Of a DNA stretch of 64,000 bases, positions 55,624 to 64,000 are shown piece after piece. Source of the stretch: Micropterix aruncella (lineage: Eukaryota > Arthropoda > Insecta > Lepidoptera > Micropterigidae); contig OX155963.1 in the NCBI GenBank assembly GCA_944548615.1, forward strand, positions 26,731,336-26,795,335, read 5' to 3'. Numbering within the stretch: position 1 is the first letter of the stretch; every line of letters starts with the position of its first letter. A program made the translations under genes and the position numbers. The notes under the pieces were generated by a model. That model was given only the letters and a program-made list of their open reading frames with translations, searched no databases and was not told the origin of the DNA.

Positions 55624-55795
55624 TGGCTTTGAGGTGAATGGGTGGTAAGGTGAACGATCACATGTGGCAAGATAGCTGTCCTAAACCTACCACAGCCAGT
55701 CATTAGTCTGGAGTCCACCGCTCTCCCCCCCAGAAGCGTATTGGCCCGACTCCGGTCCGTGAATTCCATGGCAGCTCCGTTTCTATTTTATTTAT
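55624..55795 (+). mobile_element. RLE-LINE copy J, 3' end only
   Basis: Matches the end of the LINE frame (GAATGGGTGGTAAGGTGAAC) and the whole 3' UTR. It lies just outside the right end of the family T copy. Confidence 0.8.
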
Positions 55796-55917
55796 TATTT
55801 TTATATAATCAATGTTGGAACTAAGAAATATCCTTGAGCCCATCACTTAAATAGTTCATTGTGCCATGTGTCAGACGGTTATTTCATATGCTATCCTATT
55901 CTAGGGTAGGGAACATG

Positions 55918-56188
55918 CAGTGCCGGATTAGCCATAAGCCTGGCCTATGGGCCTACGCCGTTTAGGGGGCCTCTGGGCACCGAACAAGTAATCATGACAA
56001 TCATAATTTTTTAAATTAAATTGTTCCTAATATAAAAAAAATTTCATTGAAATTTTAAGTAGAAAATGTTTAATAAACTCTTTGGTAGGATAATTGTAAT
56101 AAATAGCAAAATTGTTATAAATTATCAACTGTTGGAGCCCCGAGATTTTGATGGCGTAAGGGCCTCTACATCGGTTTATCTGGTACTG
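55918..56188. mobile_element. hAT-like MITE, 271 bp
   Basis: Starts CAGTGCCGGATTAGCC and ends GGTTTATCTGGTACTG. A perfect 8-bp duplication GGAACATG is at 55910-55917 and 56189-56196. Confidence 0.85.
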
Positions 56189-56210
56189 GGAACATGCATT
56201 AAGTCCCCGC

Positions 56211-56480
56211 TTAACACCTAGAGCCCCGATTGGCCGATATCGGCCAAAACACGATTCAGCTTGACAGCCCCGTTTTAATTTTATTTCAATTTAATTTGTT
56301 TGATTTTATTATGTTTTATTATGTTAATATTTTTTATTTTAATTATGGATACAGTGGTTTGGCAGTAATTAATGTTTTGGTGAGACAGTGTCATAATTAA
56401 ATTTTTTTACTAATTTTTACTAAAATTTTTTGGGACATCAACTTGACAATCGGCTGAGGGGCCGAGGCCTGAAGGGTTAC
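56211..56480 (+). mobile_element. piggyBac-like MITE, family 1 (copy 3)
   Basis: Left TTAA at 56211-56214, right TTAC at 56477-56480 (mutated). The interior matches copies 1 and 2. Confidence 0.75.
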
Positions 56481-56516
56481 CACATCAAATATACTGCCTA
56501 AAAGTAGCCCTATATT

Positions 56517-56829
56517 TTAACCCGTTGAGTATGAGTCAACCAAATCTGGTCGCGAAACAATTATCTGTTGAGTATGAGTCGACCAAATCTGGTCGCGCGT
56601 TTTTTTCACTTCTTTGACGTTCTCATATTTATTCATAATTATCTAATTGTTTTACAAAATGATATTTCATTATTCTATATTCGAAATTTCAATGCAATCA
56701 TTGTGCAGTTGTTCTTTTTATGATTGGTGTAGTAGTTTCGTAGTTATAGTACTTTAAGTCGATGTCGCCGAAAATCCTGCAAAAGAGACGGATGCATCCA
56801 TGAAAATACCCATTTACTCCAAGGGTTAA
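56517..56829 (+). mobile_element. piggyBac-like MITE, family 2 (copy 2)
   Basis: TTAA at 56517-56520 and 56826-56829. Ends CCCGTTGAGTATGAG and TTACTCCAAGGG. An inverted match to 8864-9177 over its whole length. Confidence 0.8.
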
Positions 56830-57126
56830 ACAGACTGAAATTGAATTAAAATTGGCAATAAAAATTACGTGATCGGTTCAAAGAGAGTGCAAAGAACAAA
56901 TATAACTTTTGATCAATGCCACTTTCTATATCTTGCCTAAAGATTGGTAAACCAACTAGGTAAATATAATATATCGTTATATCTCACACTACATCAATTT
57001 ATAAAACAGTTGGCGAAAAACAAAGGCAGAAAGACACAAAAGATTTACTAATGACATTTCTACAATAAAAAAGGACAATACAATAAAGATCCAAGGTACT
57101 ACAGGTTAGTTTTTATTAGTGAGCAC

Positions 57127-57573
57127 CAGGGTTGCCAGATCAAATTGACAAAAATACTAAACAGTGCCTGGCAATGCTGCCAACTCTAAAATTGCATTGT
57201 TAGCGGCAACAAAAAGCGATTTATCCAGCGAAACCTTTTTAGGGCCAATTCAAAAAAAAGCTAAAATGGAATTAGAAATGACCTTTTTTATGCAAAAATC
57301 TCGAACTGCAGTAAACATCATTTACAAGAAAAAATAAAAAAATACAAAAGATACACATAAAATGTTTTTCTTTAGACCAGAAAATGTTTTTCAGATCCCT
57401 ATCGCGCCAAATAAAAATAACTCGTAAAGTGATCCTTTAAGTCGGTTTCATTTTGTAAATCAATATATAAACACAGTGATGAATAGAATTTAAAAAAATA
57501 CCGAACCACTCATACTTAGGTATTTTTGTCATACCAAACAGTTTGGTAAAAAACCAAATTCCTGGCAACCCTG
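57127..57573. mobile_element. hAT-like MITE, 447 bp
   Basis: Starts CAGGGTTGCCAG and ends CTGGCAACCCTG, perfect inverted termini. The 8-bp duplication is GTGAGCAC (57119-57126) / GTAAGCAC (57574-57581), with one mismatch. Confidence 0.85.
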
Positions 57574-57770
57574 GTAAGCACCCCATCCAGTGATACTAAA
57601 CATGAATTTATTCAAGTAAATTACAAAAAATAATATATTTTTTTAAACATTTTAAAAATGATTGGTAAATGATACTATGATTTTTTATACGGAAGATTAT
57701 TCTATATGTTTAATTTAGGATATTTACTGTGAAAAAGCACCTTCTGTTTAACTTTCGTATAGGTACAGGC

Positions 57771-57965
57771 TGCGTCAAAGATCTTGGCCCTCAAACACTG
57801 GCTTAAAATGCATTCACATACATATATTAATACAACCTCATCAAATGGATACAGCAGACAGGTAGTTTAAAGGTATTTCTATCCATTTTTGGTTTCAGTG
57901 CATTGGTGTTTAATAAATGAGATGTGGATTTGGGCATGTGGGTGAGGGCTGAGATCTTTGACGCA
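57771..57965. mobile_element. Short inverted-repeat MITE, 195 bp
   Basis: TGCGTCAAAGATCTTGGCCC at the left is mirrored by GGGCTGAGATCTTTGACGCA at the right. Superfamily unknown. Confidence 0.7.
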
Positions 57966-59614
57966 TGTATTCAGTATTTTTTTCTGTAATGGTGGCCATA
58001 AATCATTTTAAAAAATATGTAAAATAGATTCATATAAACAAAAACTACCTAATATCACAATAAAAACATTTAAATAACTAATCCAATTGTTTTTTAATGT
58101 TAGTTTTGGTTTATGTGTAGAATCACCCACTTGTCTGGTGCTCACAAATATAAGCTTACCCTGTGAAGTATCCTGAAATGTATCTGGCGGCCAGAATATC
58201 CCAAATAAGTCAAAATGAAGCAAGATCTAACTTTTAGGATATATGTAAGAGCAGAGATCTCTTTTCTTCTCAGACACATACACACACCTTCCTACTTCCT
58301 GGATTATCTGATAATGAAAGCTATTAGTAGGATAACATTTGACTTTTCAGCATTCGAACAATCAATGTCATTTTTTTTTCATTTTTGGAGATTCTTATAA
58401 TACTAACTTAAAAAATACTAACATAATAAAATACAGCCTTTTAACCAGGGGTTGTTTTCGAGTGAAAAAAAAATATGGAATATATTAGGTAAAGCTACCT
58501 TGCCTATTTTTTAAAATAAAGACAAAGACTACAAAATTTGACCATTTGCTAAAGAAAATTGCATTGTTTTTTTTTAAATTATTATTTTTAATTAGTTTAT
58601 ATTATAGTTTTAACAAAACTAACCTAATCTACTAACAAATATGTGGTTATGAATTGTTAAAAAAGAACTAACTTAATCTACCAAAATGTAGGTGTTTGAC
58701 ACTTCTTTAAATACCTATATCTCTCTTATTTATTGAGTCCGATAAAAGATAATTGCAGTTTCGGAATCAGCATGGTGAATATAGCCGGATGATGTTAAAA
58801 AATCAAAAATGTAGAACTAGTAGCAATACCTAATAAATACCCAAAATATATCTTGTCTGTAAACCAAATATAGTCGAGTTTCTAAAAAAATACATTTTAC
58901 CTAAATTTACTTATACTTCATAAAAAAAGTATCTCCTCTCACAATATTAATAAATAAAGTTGAAAAATATGAATAAATAAATAACATTAATCGTTCTTCC
59001 CTGTAAGCCTTCATTTATTTTAATTTCAATATATGCTATGGTTTTTTATCAATCCTCTCAGATTGTTTAGTTTGTGAAAACAGATTATTATTCAGACAAT
59101 TTCTTGGATCACCTGACAGAAATAAGGTGATTTTAAACATTTCAGATTGTTTGCATTGATTTTCGCTGCGGCCAGTAGCAAACCCTGCCCGTATGGAGTG
59201 CTGGTACACAAGCAATAGAAGAAATTGAAGAATTACGACTTTATAAATAGCGGCGCGCGGCGTTCTCTCCTTAGTATAGAATGGTAAAGATAACGAAGGA
59301 GGGTGGTTTAGGGTGTAGAAATATAAAAACTTTCGAATAATCACAGCACCAGTTTAGTTCAAGTTAAGGCTTACGCACCTAATTATTTTACGACGCACAT
59401 CAAAATCGATCGTTACACGGAAAGAAACCGCCGTTCGTGCGAAGAAAATACGAATCCCGTGACACGCGCGCGCCCCGTTTTCTAAAACGCACGATAGAAC
59501 GGCCCCGTTCGCAATAATAGGCGTGAAAATGCAAGGACAAATACACACGGCGATCGGCCGAAAAGCCGCTGCCCCCTGCGAAGCGAAAAGTATTAGGAAA
59601 ATGGCCACACTCAC
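57966..59614. other. AT-rich non-coding DNA
   Basis: Possibly intron of a minus-strand gene. No exon could be supported. Confidence 0.35.
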
Positions 59615-59638
59615 CTCGAGCGCATTGCTGCACAGCAT
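59615..59638 (-). CDS. Possible short first coding exon (minus strand)
   Basis: ATG at 59638-59636 opens eight codons, MLCSNALE, ending at a strong donor GAG|GTGAGT. The 59350-59660 area is CpG-rich in an AT-rich setting, as promoters and first exons often are. It could begin the gene ending at 50102, but no exon chain in phase was found. Tentative. Confidence 0.3.
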
Positions 59639-60315
59639 TTTTGCGAGTGCACGACACACTTTCGTTTATGCGTAGTATTTTAAATGGATGCACTAATCAA
59701 AAACATATGATAATCGCAAAAGTAAACAGAAGGCAGAGCAAACGCTTTCGATAAAAAACCAACAGACTGACGTTTATCATGTGGAAACAGCGTTGCCATA
59801 TTTTATTTATGTAGTTTGAAAAATCGATTATGCGCCCTTTTGGTTGCATTATTTCTAAATAATATAAAATATTACGACGAGGAACAGTTTTCATTTCAAA
59901 AACGATCATGAGATCTGAAAAATATTGAAAAATTATATTCAAACCTACAAGAAGAACTCGCTTGGCAACGCTGGCATGTGTTTACCATTTGAATTTTGTT
60001 TTTTATGGCATTTGGGATTGATTTTCTGCGACAATGATAATTTGATACCGTAAAAAATAATATTAAACTGAACAAAAAACAATGTTTTTTTAATGAAAAC
60101 TGAATAAAGCAATCGGTTTCTTTAAATAACAAAAAATAAAAAATAAGTATTGATAAAGGTATGCGCAGTGCTATGCGAAATTGCCCCATACTCAATTTTA
60201 TTCAAGACCCGCATGAGTTTAAAACTTAAAATGGACACAAAAATGTGCATTCCGCGATAATTTTGTTAATTTCGATCTATATTCCTTATCGACCGCAATT
60301 ATAATTTCGAAACAG

Positions 60316-60351
60316 TATAAAGCAGCAATAAATATTCAAAACTATGCAGTC
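60316..60351 (+). promoter_or_regulatory. Core promoter of the serine protease
   Basis: TATAAA at 60316-60321. About 31 bp downstream GCAGT (60346-60350) resembles the arthropod initiator TCAGT. The implied 5' UTR is only about 22 nt before ATG 60370. Confidence 0.6.
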
Positions 60352-60369
60352 GACTAAAATAAAACAGCC

Positions 60370-60427
60370 ATGGAGTTTTGTTTTTTAACGATTTTGGCGC
60401 TGTATCTCTTAGTGAATTATTCGAATG
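60370..60427 (+). CDS. Protease exon 1 (signal peptide)
   Basis: MEFCFLTILALYLLVNYSN plus one base. Donor GTTAGA, phase 1. Confidence 0.85.
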
Positions 60428-61361
60428 GTTAGAAAATCAGGGAATATTCATCTTGGTATTGATTAATAGGTTTTTAATTTGATTTTCAGGTGCCTTTTTG
60501 GTGCCGTCGCTCCCTGGGGGACGCATCGTGGGTGGGAAAGAAGCTAAACCGCACAATCACCCTTATCAAGTTTCTCTTCAGATGAATCAAATTTGGAGAA
60601 GAAGACATGTTTGCGGAGGGTCTATTCTTACAGAAAAATTTGTAAGAATATTTGATTTAGGAAATCAAAAAGAAATGTTTATATTCTTGTTTTATTTCTA
60701 GATATTAACAGCGGGTCACTGCATAACAGAACTGCCATTCGGATTTTTCCTGCCGTTAGATGTGGTTGCTGGAGCTCACAGCGTTAAAGGAACTGAGGAT
60801 AGTGTCCAGATTAGAAGAGTCGCAGACAGGGTTGTGCATCCTAGCTATAAAGGGTAAGACCCCAAATGATTGTCATCATAATTCGAGGTTAAATAAAATA
60901 TTATTATTCAAAAATGTTTATTTTCTAGAGGAGTGAATCCATACGACATCGCTGTGCTTAGATTACAATATCCTCTGGAGTTCAACAAGCAAGTTCAGCC
61001 TGTTCAACTGCCGGAAAGGGGGGAAATCCCTTTGGGAAATAGTACCCTTACTGGGTGGGGTGTACTCAGGTCTTCCGGAAGTAATCGAGCACCGGAAATG
61101 CTGCAAATTGTTGAGCTGCCAATTGTGCCATTCGCAGGTATGTAACGGGTCTTTTAATAAGGACGCTCAAGTCTTATTATGAATAAAATAAGTTGTATCG
61201 TCGCTATATTAATTTCCTAGTTGACCAACCGTCGAGGAAGGAAAGTTTTTTGAACGCGATTTTTTTTTTGAGATGAAGACGGAAATATTTGCCCTCTCCT
61301 GAGACGATTAAAATGGAAGTCTGTCTGTGTGTCTGGCTGTCTATCTGTCTCTCTCTCTCTC

Positions 61362-61396
<35 letters not shown>

Positions 61397-62869
61397 CTGT
61401 GCGTGTGTGTGTGTGTGTATTCCTCCACGATTGCGTTCGATCGCTTAACCCGATTGAGCTAAAATTTGGCATAACGGAATTATTTGGTCATGGCAAGAGT
61501 TGGAAAGGTTGTGTTTTAAATCGGACGACCAGAGGGCGCACTAGTCATATATCAATCTCGATATATTGGACGTGGTGAAATTTAGTACACATATGCTTTG
61601 TTGGGCCGAAATATCTCATATACAAGCTACACTAATGAAATTTAAATTCTGCTACACATTTTAATTAAATATTAACGCCATCTGTTGGCGCTTGGCTCAA
61701 CTCCACCCTTAGCTGAGAAACGAACTGCGCCGCACGAGGTGGTCTCAAAGGAACCTGACCGGGTTCATCCACCAGTCGAGAGAAGACGCTCATCGATTTT
61801 ATTTATGAAAATATTCAGATGAAATTAGCCCTTTCCGGGAAAGTCTTTGGGTCACACAACCGTTTTTTTTTATCGATAGCCTTAATATGGAATATAATAT
61901 CTGGAAAATGATTGCCGCGGCTATCAAAGTAATATTACTGATTATCACTGTACAATCAATGGTGATATAAACACACGTGCCTTTGCTGAGTGGCGTGCAT
62001 GTTGAATGCCGATCTTTCGATGACTCTATCGCATAAATCGGGCTCGATTGCATGACGCGGGTGATGATGGCCTTTAAGGCATCTTATTGTTTGGATTGAT
62101 TTGCATGCCCCAGGGTTGTACGTAACCCCAGAAGAAAAGGAAGGCGTTAGAACCCACGGTCTCGGTGGCCAGTTGATATCGCTGCCTCGCGAGATAATAG
62201 AGCCTGCAAAATGGTTAGAAATAAAACAATAAACGAAAGTTTATTGATTTACATGCGTTGTTAAATCGTATAATTCTCCATGATTGAGAATACGGTCTCA
62301 ATGATTGAGGCGAAGCTCAATCAACATTACTGTTAAATATCTTAGCTTAAATAAATTTTAAGCGGGGGTCCCTTGTTCAAGACTCTATATTTTATATAAT
62401 ACGTATAAAATGTCGGTGAGAATTCTGACTAAAAACCTTACATTTTTCAGAATGCAATAGAGCCATCGAAAACCTTCTGGATAAAGGCGAGAAGAATCCA
62501 TTAAGCGAAGAGTCGAATATTTGCACCGGGCCTTTAGGAGGGGGTCGATCGGCCTGCAACGGCGATTCAGGCGGCCCGCTGGTCCAATACGAGGGCCAAG
62601 AAGAATACGAAGAACCTACAGAGCCGACGGAAGCAGCTGAGGTCACAGATGCAGAAACAGAAGAAGAGACACAGTCTGATGAAAGCAGTAATGAGGAATC
62701 TTCATCGGTTAGAGCTCGACGGAGCGAGGATGATTGGTACGATAGCCCGACGGAAATCGGAATCGTTTCCTGGGGTTTCAACCCGTGTGCCTCTGAAGGA
62801 GCGCCGACGGTCTACACCAAGGTTTCCGCTTTTATCGACTTCATCGAAGGTCAAATATATAAACAGTAG
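60370..62869 (+). CDS. Secreted chymotrypsin-like serine protease with acidic insert, five exons
   Basis: Exons: 60370-60427, 60490-60641, 60702-60853, 60929-61137, 62451-62869. All are GT-AG and in phase, giving 329 residues. Signal peptide 1-20; a short propeptide ends at GGR31; the mature chain starts IVGG at 32. The triad is His76 (LTAGHC), Asp127 (PYDIAVL) and Ser230 (GDSGGP). The residue equivalent to chymotrypsin 189 is Ser224, and 226 appears to be Thr, so chymotrypsin-like or hydrophobic specificity is more likely than trypsin-like. TGWGVL and IVSWGF are present. Between GGPLVQY and EIGIVSWG lies an extra ~54-residue acidic tract (about 238-291), rich in Glu, Thr and Ser and ending near a basic RARR. 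Typical family members have a short loop there. Likely role: extracellular proteolysis (gut or haemolymph), inferred. A TATA promoter precedes it and AATAAA follows. Confidence 0.93.
60490..60641 (+). CDS. Protease exon 2 (activation site)
   Basis: Acceptor ATTTTCAG. Carries GGR|IVGGKEA and HVCGGSIL. Donor GTAAGA, phase 0. Confidence 0.92.
60702..60853 (+). CDS. Protease exon 3 (catalytic His)
   Basis: Acceptor TTTCTAG. Starts ILTAGHC. Donor GTAAGA, phase 2. Confidence 0.92.
60929..61137 (+). CDS. Protease exon 4 (catalytic Asp)
   Basis: Acceptor TTTTCTAG. Contains PYDIAVLRLQYPL and LTGWGVL. Donor GTATGT, phase 1. Confidence 0.92.
61321..61419 (+). repeat. TCTG/TC/TG microsatellite in protease intron 4
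   Basis: Runs of GTCTGTCTG, (TC)n and (TG)n. It is followed by the dispersed repeat shared with 36540-36760 (61435-61640). Confidence 0.85.
61420..62450 (+). other. Protease intron 4, remainder
   Basis: Holds the dispersed repeat copy at 61435-61640. Nothing else was recognised up to exon 5. Confidence 0.5.
62451..62869 (+). CDS. Protease exon 5 (catalytic Ser and acidic insert)
   Basis: Acceptor ATTTTTCAG. Contains CNGDSGGPLV, the acidic tract, IGIVSWGF and VYTKVSAFIDFI. TAG at 62867-62869. Confidence 0.93.
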
Positions 62870-62904
62870 ACTACATAACTGATGCTATAATGTAATAATA
62901 TAAT

Positions 62905-62921
62905 AATAAATTAATAATAAA
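62905..62921 (+). terminator. Polyadenylation signals of the protease gene
   Basis: AATAAA at 62905-62910 and 62916-62921, 36-52 bp after the stop codon. Confidence 0.65.
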
Positions 62922-62949
62922 CAAATAATTGAATCGACTACCTAACTTA

Positions 62950-63300
62950 GGCTTTGTCCACAAACGTTTTTTTGCCGTCTAGACACGGTCGTCAGCGTTG
63001 TTCGGATCACTATGGAAGCGTGTCCATGTGCATGGCGGAAAAACGGCACGGCGTATGCACCTTGGTATGCCACTGTATGGCATTTGTATCAGTCGTGTAT
63101 GGCAATATATGCGAGTTTGTCTACGACACTGGAAGTTATCACGGCGGACAATTTAGTCGACTTTTAATGTTGTTTACAGGATGGATGTACCTTCCGCATC
63201 GTACGGTGAAAAAAACGCGCAGTGGACAAGAGGTCACGTTTTTTCTACGATGCAGCTAACGCGCCGTATGGTTATAAAACCGTGCCGTGCTTTTCTAACC
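62950..63300 (+). mobile_element. PIF/Harbinger-like MITE
   Basis: TTA (62947-62949) precedes GGCTTTGTCCACAAACG. Near the other side GTACGGTGAAAAAA and CAGTGGACAAGAGG resemble the end seen at 3340-3399. The exact right end is unclear. Confidence 0.45.
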
Positions 63301-63493
63301 GCTGTTCTAACCGCTGATTTCCCTCTGGTTACAAATGTAACAAAATACCTTTTAACAGTATTTTGCGTATTGCCGCCTATACGTTTCGTTTCGTTAAGAC
63401 ATATCTTTCGAAAATAATTATTCCTACTTAAAAATGTTTCTTCTTCATTCCCTATTAAATAACGCACATTTTCGATATTCCAATTTCGCAGTT

Positions 63494-64000
63494 ACCATAT
63501 ACAGGAAGATTTTAGATGTAGTGTAAATGTAATCCTGAAGTGGTTAAATCCGTACGAGCAAATAAACAACTTTTTTTTATGTAATTTGAAAAACGTAACT
63601 TTTGAAAAAAGTTTGGGAAGTGTTGAGCGCGCTGCAACGGTAGGTAAAATATCGTAAATAAACAATATTCGCAATATTTTACCTACCGCTATATGGCGCC
63701 GCACGCTCAACGCTTTTTATATACGGGGTTAGTTTTAATTAACCGGCAACCTTGAAGGGGTTGAATCAGCAAGATCAGGTAAGCATCTTTTGATAAAAAA
63801 ATGTGAATTGTTTTTTTTTTTCAAAATGTGTTTTTTTTTATTTTTAAAAATAGTATAAAAGGTGCTGCAGGATGAGCCATCTAGCGGTAGATAAAATATC
63901 GCTAACAACGCTTATTATCTCCGTATAAATATATATTTCAAGTTTTTTAAGGCAAATTTTCAAAACATTTTTTTAAATATATTTTTTAAAATCAAAAATT
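63494..64000. mobile_element. Foldback MITE family G, one or two partial copies
   Basis: CCGTACGAGCAAATAAACAA (near 63551) and TATACGGGGTTAGTTTTAAT (63719) are family G ends. The inner motif CGGTAGGTAAAATATCG is mirrored at 63675-63690, and CCATCTAGCGGTAG recurs at 63878. The second copy runs off the window. Confidence 0.55.

Noticed and set aside
58142..58223. Middle exon of the minus-strand gene (IFWPPDTFQDTSQ)
   Set aside because: A GTAAGC donor is near, but the acceptor is poor and the phase does not fit the exon at 50552.
61204..61428. His/Thr-rich protein on the minus strand
   Set aside because: It is a translated TG microsatellite.
1..64000. CRISPR arrays, operons, riboswitches, phage genes
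   Set aside because: No spaced identical repeats or prokaryotic gene organisation; the sequence is eukaryotic with introns.

Overview
The window looks like a piece of an insect nuclear genome. Coding exons are small and separated by GT-AG introns, the background is AT-rich, short (TTAGG)n arrays of the arthropod telomere type occur, and more than half of the sequence is recognisable mobile DNA: Helitron, mariner, hAT, piggyBac and PIF-type MITEs, LINEs, a tRNA-derived SINE and a Gypsy-type LTR element. The element mixture would fit Lepidoptera, but the order cannot be settled from the window alone.

Two complete host genes can be read. The first is an orthologue of CCDC47, an ER membrane protein (PAT complex, multipass membrane-protein biogenesis). 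It is on the + strand from 3937 to 40413, in nine exons that splice in phase to 473 codons. Its introns hold most of the transposons. The second is a secreted chymotrypsin-fold serine protease (+, 60370-62869, five exons, 329 aa) with a complete catalytic triad and an unusual acidic insertion after the GDSGG block. A third gene is seen only as a convincing 3'-terminal coding exon on the - strand (50102-50552). A possible short first exon lies at 59615-59638 (-).

Layout: 0.47-1.8 kb is a foldback structure built of 15-bp repeats and TTAGG arrays. 2.8-3.4 kb holds MITEs and 3.9-7.7 kb holds CCDC47 exons 1-3. 7.8-18 kb is nested transposons in intron 3: a LINE tail, a foldback MITE containing a piggyBac MITE, and a hAT MITE containing an 8.0-kb Gypsy element with apparently identical LTRs. 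19-22 kb has a dead mariner split by a 667-bp retroposon, and a TIR element carrying a LINE tail. 22.9-31.4 kb (intron 6) has a Helitron split by a tandem pair of restriction-like-endonuclease (RLE) LINEs, with a third copy beside it. 31.8-34.7 kb is a jockey/CR1-like LINE in intron 7. 34.9-40.3 kb holds a mariner, another RLE-LINE copy in a TIR element, and exons 8-9. 41-48 kb has a second Helitron, decayed LINEs and a second copy of the 660-bp retroposon. 50-57.6 kb has the minus-strand exon, a 680-bp palindrome and many MITEs. 60-63 kb is the protease, and 63-64 kb is foldback MITEs.

The most notable non-standard signals are: (i) an RLE-bearing, R2/HERO-like LINE family with about ten copies, four of them at the same internal point of one TIR-element family with different 5' truncations; (ii) the foldback structure whose 15-bp units read as pentapeptide repeats; (iii) a ~660-bp retroposon family with 13-17-bp target duplications and a conserved reading frame; (iv) a complete -1 frameshift signal between gag and pol of the Gypsy element; (v) the acidic insert in the protease. 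No bacterial features, CRISPR arrays or functional RNA genes were seen. Coordinates of repeat edges are by eye and may be off by several bases.
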